From Deltaproteobacteria bacterium (lineage in GTDB: Bacteria; Myxococcota; JACRCW01), in NCBI GenBank assembly GCA_016218805.1, contig JACRCW010000088.1, positions 1 to 33,293 on the forward strand: a stretch of DNA of 33,293 nucleotides, read 5' to 3'. Under the pieces are notes generated by a model that saw nothing but the letters and a program-made list of their open reading frames with translations, was not told where the DNA came from and searched no databases. Below, one piece after another: positions 1 through 6,691 of the stretch; positions within the stretch are counted from its first letter, which is position 1, and each line of letters opens with the position of its first letter. The translations under genes and the position numbers were made by a program.

Positions 1-230
1 ACGCTGCGGAGGTGGGGCGGGCGTGTGGAACGCAGGCGTTCGCGTGAACCGGGCAATGCGTTGTTGGGCGGCGGCTTGTTTCAGGCCCGGAAGCGGTGCT
101 GGGTCGGCCGGGCGCGAGGACCCTTCCGCGGCGTCGCAGGAAACGGACGCGGAGCGACTTCGCCCACGCTGCGGAGGTGGGGCGGGCGTGTGGAACGCAG
201 GCGTGCGCGTGAACCGGGTAATGCGTTGTA

Positions 231-253
231 GGGCGGGGGCTTGTCCCCCGCCC
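231..253. repeat. Perfect GC hairpin in repeat copy 2
   Basis: GGGCGGGGG pairs perfectly with CCCCCGCCC across the 5-nt loop CTTGT. The flanks are GTA on the left and GG on the right. This resembles REP-type extragenic palindromes. It could act as a bidirectional terminator or be a dispersed repeat unit. No T tract follows it. Confidence 0.8.
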
Positions 254-380
254 GGATGAGTTGCTGGGTCGGCCGTGCGCGAGGACCCTTCCGCGGCGTC
301 GCTGGAAACGGACGCGGAGCGACCTCGCCCACGCTGCGGAGGTGGGGCGGGTTTGTAGAACGCAGGCGTTCGCGTGAACC

Positions 381-403
381 GGGCGGGGGACGAGCCCCCG
401 CCC
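381..403. repeat. Perfect GC hairpin in repeat copy 3, inverted relative to copy 2
   Basis: GGGCGGGGG and CCCCCGCCC flank the loop ACGAG. Read on the minus strand, the loop and flanks (GTA-stem-CTCGT-stem-GG) match the plus-strand hairpin at 231-253 except for one loop base. The same module therefore sits in opposite orientation in the two repeat copies. It lies 30 bp past the stop of the minus-strand ligase gene, where it could help end transcription. Confidence 0.8.
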
Positions 404-432
404 TACGACGACCGGTCGGGCGGCCCACGCGC

Positions 433-2892
433 TCAATGCTGCAGCTCCTCGATCTTCTTCGAATACACGGGATTCGGACTGAGCGAATACGCCTGTTGCA
501 GGATGAGCACCGCCAGGCGCGCATTCCCACGCGCAGCGGCGAGCCGTGCCGCGGCGAGCGCGGGGCGCGGGTCCTTCGGGTTGGCGCGCGCCGCGTCACG
601 GTAGGCGCGGATGGCGGCATCCGTGTTGCCACTGCTCTCCTCAAGCTGCGCCTCGCCCATCATGACCTCCAGCATTGGCTTGCTTTCCGCCGCCAGCGCG
701 TTCTGCAGGCGTCCCAGCGCCGCGAGCGCTTCTTCCCGCGCGCCACGCGCCAGCGCGTTCTTGAACGCCGCGCGCTGGATGTCCGCATCACCGCTGCGCT
801 CTGACGCCCGGCGCAGCAGCGGCGCAGCCTGGTCCGCCTTCCCGTTGGCCTCCAGCGCCGCAGCAAGCACGTACATGCTGCGCGGGTCCTCCGGGGCCAG
901 TTCCAGCGCACGCTGCGCAAGGGACTCCGCCTCCCAGGGATCATCCAACAGGTGGAGCGTGAGGTCCGCCAGCAAGCGTTGCAGAGCGGGGTCCGCCGGG
1001 TTGTCCCGCCGCACCTGCGCCACGCAGCGCGTGGCCATGCCTGCCTCCTGGCCGCGCCACAACTCCTGGCACACCCACGTGTTCTCCCTGCCGAACACAG
1101 CCCGCAGCTGCTCCACGGACGCCCCCCGCCGCCGCAGTTCACCGAGGATGCGCGCGCGTGGGGCTTCGTGCGCGCGTGCGGCGTGGCCGTACTCAATGAG
1201 CGCCTGGTCGGTACGGTCCAAGTCCCACAGCGCCGCAGCCGCGTCGAGGTGTCCTTCAACGTAGTGCGGGCGCAGGAACATGGCGCGGTTGATCCACGCA
1301 AGGCGGCGGGCCCCGTCCTCCGGTTGGGTCGCGTGGAGAATGCGCGCCAGCGCCAACGCGGCCACGTAGTCGGTCCTGTGGCCTCGGAGATGTTCCTCCA
1401 GCGCAGCCACACGTTCGGGAAGGGGCCGGGCCAGGGCGCGGGCGCGGGATGGCTCGGTGGCCGCGCGCACGGACGCCAGCGCGGGCAGCGAGACAACCAG
1501 CGCAACCGCCACGCCACCGACCATGGCGGCGGTGGAACTGGTGTGCGAGCGCTGCCGCGGCCGGCGCTGCGGGAGGGTGGCACCGGCGGCGGCCACCAAC
1601 GCCAGGAACGGCAACGCAATTCCCAGCAATTCCAGATTGAAGTCAATCTGGTTATGCAGAAATGTGGCCAGCACCGCGACGAGGCATACCCGTTCCAGGA
1701 GGCCGTGGTTCCGCCGCAATTGCCGCAGCACGGGGTAGGCAAAAGCGGCCATATAGAGCAGCGCGAACGGCAGGCCCCACTCCACGGCGAGCAGCACTTC
1801 AATGTTCTCCGGCCCGACGACGGTGAGATTGACGTCAACGGTCATGTGCCGCGGGAACACCTGCGAGAATGCGCCGCGTCCCATGCCGGTCAGCCAGTAG
1901 AACTCCAGCGGGCGGACCGACTGCGCCATCAGCGCGACCTTTCCGCCCAATGCGTGATGCATGGCCGCGGCGAGGCGCGTGAAATCCAGCGCGGCCACCA
2001 CCGCCGCGATGCCCGCGGCGGCCACGAGCGCGGCGAACGGCGAGAGCGGGATGGCGCGCGGGTTGTCCTGGCGGCGACGCAGGTTCCACGCCATCACCGC
2101 GGGCCACGACACCAGCGCGATCCCGACCAGCCCGGCGACCAGCGCAACGTTTCCGCCGTGGGACTGGTTCTTGGGGATGCGCACCGCACAGGCAAGGGCC
2201 ACGGCGAGCCAGGCCGCGCGCACGCGCAGCGTCCGCGCGTGCAGGACCAGCGCGACCGACACGAGGATCCCCAGGTTCATGAACGCGACCGCGTGGTTGG
2301 GGTTCACGAACGGCGCGACATAGGGCGGCCAGTACGGCGTGGTGACGACGTCCAGCAGGCGCTTCCAACCGAACACGTACTGCGCGACGCCGGCGAGCAC
2401 GCCGACCGCGGCGGACAGTCCGACGAGCGAGACCAGCCACGGCCGGTTGCGTTCCTGCCGCGCGAGGTCGTTGCATACGGTGAGGAACGCGGCGCACGTG
2501 AGCAACTGCCCCGCGGCCACCAGCGTGGACAGCGGCTCCACGCTGATGGCGCCCCAGGCGGCGGTGCCATCCCACGTCATGAACTCGTGGAGTTCGGCGG
2601 CCTGCGGAGAGAGCAGGCGCAGGAGCCCCATGGGCAGGGGGACCGCCTGCAGAATGGACCACAGCGCACCCGCGGCGAGCACCCACGGCAACTGCCCCGG
2701 CACGACGCGGCGGCCCTGCCGGCGGCGCGCGTACCCGTGCACGGCGAGGGTGATTCCGACCAGGACGGCGCAGGCGGCTTGCGCTGGCGGGTGCACGCTG
2801 CCGACCGCGAGTGGCGCGCCGATGATGACCGTAGCGAGCAGCGCCCAGGTGGCGCGTGCGGGTGCGGTGAGAGTCGACGGGGGCGGTGGCAT
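433..2892 (-). CDS. O-antigen ligase/polymerase-like membrane protein with C-terminal TPR domain
   Basis: The predicted protein has 819 residues. Its first half is a polytopic membrane region of roughly ten or more hydrophobic segments. A periplasmic-loop signature (PFVNPNHAVAFMNLG) is typical of the Wzy_C/O-antigen ligase superfamily. That family polymerises or transfers undecaprenyl-linked glycans at the periplasmic face of the inner membrane, or in some members glycosylates proteins. The last 350 or so residues are helical TPR-like repeats (for example LAQRALELAPEDPRSMYVLA), a common tail in bacterial ligases of this family. The frame is open back to a TTG at 3003, but the ATG at 2892 directly precedes the first hydrophobic segment and is preferred, although neither has a clear ribosome-binding site. 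It sits downstream of an aminotransferase for nucleotide sugars, consistent with a surface-polysaccharide role. The substrate cannot be told. Confidence 0.8.
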   Translation of the reverse strand: MPPPPSTLTAPARATWALLATVIIGAPLAVGSVHPPAQAACAVLVGITLAVHGYARRRQGRRVVPGQLPWVLAAGALWSILQAVPLPMGLLRLLSPQAAELHEFMTWDGTAAWGAISVEPLSTLVAAGQLLTCAAFLTVCNDLARQERNRPWLVSLVGLSAAVGVLAGVAQYVFGWKRLLDVVTTPYWPPYVAPFVNPNHAVAFMNLGILVSVALVLHARTLRVRAAWLAVALACAVRIPKNQSHGGNVALVAGLVGIALVSWPAVMAWNLRRRQDNPRAIPLSPFAALVAAAGIAAVVAALDFTRLAAAMHHALGGKVALMAQSVRPLEFYWLTGMGRGAFSQVFPRHMTVDVNLTVVGPENIEVLLAVEWGLPFALLYMAAFAYPVLRQLRRNHGLLERVCLVAVLATFLHNQIDFNLELLGIALPFLALVAAAGATLPQRRPRQRSHTSSTAAMVGGVAVALVVSLPALASVRAATEPSRARALARPLPERVAALEEHLRGHRTDYVAALALARILHATQPEDGARRLAWINRAMFLRPHYVEGHLDAAAALWDLDRTDQALIEYGHAARAHEAPRARILGELRRRGASVEQLRAVFGRENTWVCQELWRGQEAGMATRCVAQVRRDNPADPALQRLLADLTLHLLDDPWEAESLAQRALELAPEDPRSMYVLAAALEANGKADQAAPLLRRASERSGDADIQRAAFKNALARGAREEALAALGRLQNALAAESKPMLEVMMGEAQLEESSGNTDAAIRAYRDAARANPKDPRPALAAARLAAARGNARLAVLILQQAYSLSPNPVYSKKIEELQH

Positions 2893-3131
2893 CGGGCGTC
2901 GGGGTTGCACTCGCTTTTGGGGGCCGCCAAGGACAGGCCGTGGTGCACTGCGTGACCGGCGATGGTGGGACTGTTCTGTAGCAGGCCCACGACGGCCGAC
3001 CAACGCGGAACGGCTGGCCGGGGCACGCGCTTTGTCTCACCCGCGCGGTCGCAGTTCACTGACGCCCGCGGCGAGTGCAGGCCTCACCGCTACGACGTCG
3101 ACCGCTTCCGGACGGTGAGTGGCGTGCCGCG

Positions 3132-4241
3132 TCAACCCGCGCGCACGGCGCGCCGCAACTGGTCCACCACGTACTGCTGTTGCGCTTCCGTGATGTCCGG
3201 GAACATCGGGAGCGACAGGATCTCGCTTGCGGCCTGCTCGGCAACGGGGAACGCGCCGCGCTTGTGGCCCAGGTGCGCAAACGCGCCCTGCAGATGGATG
3301 GGCACCGGATAGTGGATCCCTGCCCCCACTCCGGCCTCCTTCAGCGCCGCCAGCACCTCATCCCGGCGCGGCACGCGCACCACATACAGGTGCCACACGT
3401 GCTCATTGCCGGGGAGCGTTTCCGGCCTCTGCACCATCGTGAGCGGCGCAAGCAGCGCATCGTACCGGGCTGCGGCCGCGCGGCGCGCCGCGTTCCACGC
3501 ATCCAGCCGCTTGAGCTTGGCGGACAGCACCACCGCCTGCAGCGTATCCAAACGCGAATTAAAGCCGATTTCCGGGTGGTGGTATTTCACGGGACTGCCG
3601 TAGTTGCGCAGCGCGACGAGCTTCCCCGCGACGTCGTCTGAATCCGTGAGCACCGCACCGGCATCCCCGTACGCACCCAGGTTCTTGCCCGGGTAGAAGC
3701 TGGTGCCGGTGGCGATCCCCCATCCGCCCGCGCGCTTCCCCCGGAACGCCGCGCCCTGGGACTGCGCGGCATCCTCCACGAGGTGAAGGCCCTTCTCCCG
3801 CGCCAGCGCCACCAGTGGCTCAACGGGGGCGAGCTGCCCGAACAGGTGCACCGGCATGAGCGCGCGCGTCCGAGGCGTCAGGTGCGCGCGCACCTGCTCA
3901 ACGTCAATCAAATGGTAGCGCGGGTCGCAGTCCACCAGCACCACGCGGGCGCCGGCGCGCTCCACCGCCAGCGCAGAGGCGACGAACGTGTTGGCGGGGA
4001 CAATCACCTCGTCCTCGCCGCGCACACCGAGGGCGCGCAACGCCAGTTCCAGCGCGTCCGTGCCGTTGGCCACACCCACGCAGTGGCGGACGCCGGAGAA
4101 CGCGGCAAACGCCTGTTCAAACGCCGCCACCTGCGGTCCCATGATGAAGGCGGCCTGGGAGAGGACCTCGTCCCAGCCTTCCCGCAGTTCTCCGGCAATC
4201 GCCGCGTGCGACGCCGTCAGGTCCACCAAGGGTATCTTCAC
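3132..4241 (-). CDS. DegT/DnrJ/EryC1/StrS family PLP-dependent sugar aminotransferase
   Basis: The protein has 369 residues, the usual length for this family. These enzymes transfer an amino group from glutamate to a keto nucleotide sugar to make amino-deoxysugars for surface glycans or glycosylated products. Visible landmarks are the N-terminal PLVDL, the PLP-phosphate region ANGTDALELAL (residues 58-68), the aspartate that contacts the pyridine nitrogen in VEDAAQ (D157), and the Schiff-base lysine in SFYPGKNLGAYGDAG (K186). The match is closest in style to FdtB/QdtB-type 3-aminotransferases, but that specificity is inference. The start codon is GTG, supported by GGAG five bases upstream. 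It lies 239 bp upstream of the O-antigen-ligase-like gene on the same strand, so the two could be co-expressed. No sugar ketoisomerase or acyltransferase partner lies immediately beside it. Confidence 0.92.
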   Translation of the reverse strand: MKIPLVDLTASHAAIAGELREGWDEVLSQAAFIMGPQVAAFEQAFAAFSGVRHCVGVANGTDALELALRALGVRGEDEVIVPANTFVASALAVERAGARVVLVDCDPRYHLIDVEQVRAHLTPRTRALMPVHLFGQLAPVEPLVALAREKGLHLVEDAAQSQGAAFRGKRAGGWGIATGTSFYPGKNLGAYGDAGAVLTDSDDVAGKLVALRNYGSPVKYHHPEIGFNSRLDTLQAVVLSAKLKRLDAWNAARRAAAARYDALLAPLTMVQRPETLPGNEHVWHLYVVRVPRRDEVLAALKEAGVGAGIHYPVPIHLQGAFAHLGHKRGAFPVAEQAASEILSLPMFPDITEAQQQYVVDQLRRAVRAG

Positions 4242-4315
4242 GCTTGCTCCGTAGGTCCGCCCCGCTGTTCACGCTGTAGGGGTAGAACCCGTGGTTGCCG
4301 CCGCGCAAGGTCACT

Positions 4316-5278
4316 TCACGCGCCGCAGCACTTTTTGTACTTCTTACCTGACCCACATGGACACGGATCATTGCGCCCGACCTTCGGGCCCGACCGGACC
4401 GATGCCTCCGGGAGGGGCACCACGGCCTTCCGCTCCCATTGCCGCTTGAGGAACGTGCCCACCTCTTCCTTCATCCGGCGGTCCCGGCGGCGCATGGCCT
4501 CCAGGCCTCCGATCCGTTTGACGTGAATGTCCACCCACGCACCGACCTTCATGGGGTCCATGCCGTGCACATCCGTGAGGTGGTGGTCTCCGGTGCGAAG
4601 GTCCAGGCGAACGTGCGCCGACCCGCCGCCACCGCGTTCGGCCGCGCACGCCAGGACGGCCTCGGTGCAATCGCACTTGGCGTCCACGCAGTACGCGTCC
4701 GAGACCAGCACCGAGTCGGCCTCAATGAACGTGGGCGGCTCATCGTCAAAGGCCTCATCCCAGTGGACCATGGCACCCGGATCCACCTTGCTCCAATCGG
4801 CGGTCCGGTAGCGGTCGTGCCGGCCCCACCCGCGCCCTTCGCGGAACGCAGAGACCAGCAGGGTGCTGAGCGGACCTCCGCCAAGACAGCGTTTGAAGAA
4901 GGCGTCGGCCGTATCGTCCAGCGGCTGGAGCCCCTCCGGCGTTGCGGGGTCGGCGGCGAACAACCTGCCGGAGCCGACCTCAAGCTTGCACAGCCTTCCC
5001 TGCCGCTGGATCGGCCGGTCGATCGGGCGCCGGGTGACCAGTTCGCCGTCGCGGAAGGCGGCGTCGTCGTCGTGCTCGTCGAGGCGGAACACTTTGAGAT
5101 CCACGTCCATGCACGCGCAGCCCGGGTTGCGGCAGAAGCTGGCCACCGCCGCGAGCCCCAACGTCCGGTCCTCGGCGCCGTCGTAGACGGGGTACGCGGT
5201 AAAGACGTTCCCGGCGCGCTTGACGCGGATGACCTCACCGGTCTCCGGGGCGGGATAGCGGATGGCAACAACGTCCAT
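4316..5278 (-). CDS. SEC-C motif protein of unknown function
   Basis: The protein has 320 residues and ends in a textbook SEC-C zinc-binding motif ([19 protein letters not shown]), first known from the C-terminus of SecA and also found alone on many proteins. Upstream are further cysteine pairs ([10 protein letters not shown] near residue 50 and [13 protein letters not shown] near residue 200) that could bind a second metal. The body between them matches no family I can name. The charged region at about residues 255-295 (repeated R/K/E) looks helical. The ATG has GGAG six bases upstream. It is cytoplasmic, with no signal peptide. It is 74 bp from the aminotransferase on the same strand, but a functional link is not evident. 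Confidence 0.75.
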   Translation of the reverse strand: MDVVAIRYPAPETGEVIRVKRAGNVFTAYPVYDGAEDRTLGLAAVASFCRNPGCACMDVDLKVFRLDEHDDDAAFRDGELVTRRPIDRPIQRQGRLCKLEVGSGRLFAADPATPEGLQPLDDTADAFFKRCLGGGPLSTLLVSAFREGRGWGRHDRYRTADWSKVDPGAMVHWDEAFDDEPPTFIEADSVLVSDAYCVDAKCDCTEAVLACAAERGGGGSAHVRLDLRTGDHHLTDVHGMDPMKVGAWVDIHVKRIGGLEAMRRRDRRMKEEVGTFLKRQWERKAVVPLPEASVRSGPKVGRNDPCPCGSGKKYKKCCGA

Positions 5279-5461
5279 GGCGGCTCCTTGATGCGTGCTG
5301 GAGGGGAGGCTGGCATCCGCCCGGACACGCCGGCAACTTCCTCTTCCTCCTCAGCCGCTGCGGATTCCATCCTGAGCCACCCGGCTGGATTGGCGGCAGT
5401 GGCAGATTGAAGGTCCAGCCTCCCCGACGCGCGTCCGGCTTGCCGCAGGCAAGCCATCTAC

Positions 5462-5632
5462 GCCGCCCCCCTTGCGGGGGCGGCCCTCGACGCCGGAGCG
5501 CAGCGACGTCGGCGAGGGGGGTGGGGGGTCCGTGAGAGATTCGCTCGTCTGCGCTGTTGGAGGGGACCCCTTTGCCGCTCCCCCCACCCCCCGGCGACTG
5601 ACGTCGCCGGCCGCCCCCCAAAGGGAGGCGGG
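5462..5632. repeat. Large imperfect palindromic intergenic element
   Basis: The outer left end is a perfect 9-bp hairpin, GCCGCCCCC and GGGGGCGGC with a 5-nt loop (5462-5484). The outer right end is an imperfect hairpin (5611-5631, loop AAA). Inside, CGACGTCGGCGAGGGGGG at 5504-5521 is matched in inverted orientation by the GC-rich stretch at 5577-5606, which also contains GACGTCG. The whole can fold into a long cruciform around an unpaired centre near 5531-5565. The element fills most of the 437-bp gap between the Uma2-like and SEC-C genes, which are both on the minus strand. No protein is recognised in it. It looks like a REP/MITE-like dispersed repeat. Confidence 0.65.
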
Positions 5633-5715
5633 TAGGCATGCGCGCAGGGCGTGCATGCGGGCCCGTGACGACGCTGAAGTGGAAACACGGTGGCCCGCTC
5701 AGGGCGGGATCCGCC

Positions 5716-6543
5716 TCACCGCCCTTTGAGCCGCTCCAACTCTGCTTGCAGCGCGGCCACCTGGCGTTCAGCGTCCTCCGCGCGGCGAGTTTCCTCCTCC
5801 GCGCGGCGAGTTTCCTCCTCCGCGCGGCGAGCTTCCTCCTCCGCGCGGCGAGCTTCCTCGTCGGCGCGAGCGAGAGCACCCGTCAACAGGTCCTCGAGAC
5901 GGCCGATCAACTCCGTGGCGTCGGGCAGAGCGGCCAGCGAATGGAAGAAGCGCAGCCGACTGCCCTCCAGCGCGACGTCAAGCCCGAGCACCTCCGACGT
6001 GTACCGCCCTGCCTGCGGGAGGATGGGCCGGTAGACGTTGCCCTCGGCCGGGAGGCGCTGCCCGCGCAGTGACAGTCGTCGCCGGTCGAACAGGAAGTAC
6101 TCGCGGATGCCGAGGCGCGCGAACCACGCCGCGTTGCGGACGTAGTCCTTGTCCTTGCTGCCGGAGTAGTGAATCTCCATCGCGAAATCGATGCCCTTGC
6201 CCTCGGCGGAGACCGCCCAGCGCTCGCGGACGCGGTCCTCCACGTCGAGAACGGCGATGAGGTCGCACGCGAACATCCTTTCACCGGGGTAGTAGATCGG
6301 GATCTCGTTGGCGACGTAGATGCGGCGGCCGGCGCGCCGGAAGAAGCGGCGGAGCACGTCGCGCGCATCCACCTTGGCGTCAAAGTGCGGTTCTCCTTCC
6401 GGCGGCCCGGCCAGCGGGAAATCGGACGGCAGGCTGTCGACGACGCGGGCGCGCGCCTGGGCATCCATGGCGTCCCACTCCGCTTGGCTGGGCGCGCGGG
6501 GATCGTCGGGGTCCACCTGGAAATCGTGAAAGCGGGAAACCAT
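5716..6543 (-). CDS. Uma2 family (DUF820) putative PD-(D/E)XK nuclease-fold protein
   Basis: The protein has 275 residues. Residues 75-175 carry the Uma2 pattern: a strand with an acidic residue (FACDLIAVLDV), a second strand with FAMEIHYSGSKDKDY, then LGIREYFLFD, matching the family's 'G-hydrophobic-x-EYW-hydrophobic-D' signature. The fold is restriction-endonuclease-like, but the biological role of the family is poorly known; members are very numerous in cyanobacteria and some myxobacteria. The usual lysine after the glutamate is not in its standard spacing, so activity is uncertain. The C-terminal 50 residues are a coiled coil built of 7-residue units (AEEEARR, AEEETRR) encoded by 21-bp DNA repeats. 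The ATG at 6543 lacks an obvious ribosome-binding site. Confidence 0.82.
   Translation of the reverse strand: MVSRFHDFQVDPDDPRAPSQAEWDAMDAQARARVVDSLPSDFPLAGPPEGEPHFDAKVDARDVLRRFFRRAGRRIYVANEIPIYYPGERMFACDLIAVLDVEDRVRERWAVSAEGKGIDFAMEIHYSGSKDKDYVRNAAWFARLGIREYFLFDRRRLSLRGQRLPAEGNVYRPILPQAGRYTSEVLGLDVALEGSRLRFFHSLAALPDATELIGRLEDLLTGALARADEEARRAEEEARRAEEETRRAEEETRRAEDAERQVAALQAELERLKGR
5771..5870. repeat. 21-bp in-frame tandem repeat in the Uma2-like gene
   Basis: The plus-strand unit TTTCCTCCTCCGCGCGGCGAG occurs with no or one change at 5790-5810, 5811-5831 and 5832-5852, with diverged partial copies on each side. Each unit encodes one heptad (R-R-A-E-E-E-A/T) of the C-terminal coiled coil. 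Near-identical DNA units suggest recent slippage expansion, so copy number may vary between strains. Confidence 0.9.
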
Positions 6544-6691
6544 GGGCCAGGGAGCCTACCAAGGCGTGGCGCGGCGCGGCAGGTCATCCCCATCCGTTTG
6601 CTTCCGGCGGCTGACCCGCAGAGGCGTGCCCGGTACCTCCGTCCGTCGTGACAGTGCTTGCCCGGAGCGCCCGGACGCGGGATAGGGCGCC

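Larger units (their letters stand above)
1..403. repeat. 165-bp direct repeat, about 2.4 copies, cut by the window edge
   Basis: The phrase beginning ACGCTGCGGAGGTGGGGCGG starts at 1, 166 and 331, giving an exact 165-bp period. The copies share most of their length (for example the GAACGCAGG, GTGAACCGGG and CGAGGACCCTTCCGCGGCGTC segments) with scattered substitutions. The third copy stops after the hairpin near 403. Copies 2 and 3 carry a perfect GC hairpin; copy 1 has only a degenerate version around 60-91. The array lies just beyond the stop of the 433-2892 gene and may continue to the left. No gene is supported in 1-432; the short ORFs here follow the repeat and look like nothing known. 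Confidence 0.85.

Noticed and set aside
1..430. CRISPR array
   Set aside because: The repeat period is 165 bp with whole-unit similarity and no short repeats separated by unique spacers.
952..2955. 667-codon plus-strand open frame over the ligase gene
   Set aside because: Arg/Gln/His-rich composition typical of an antisense shadow; the minus strand has membrane segments and TPRs.
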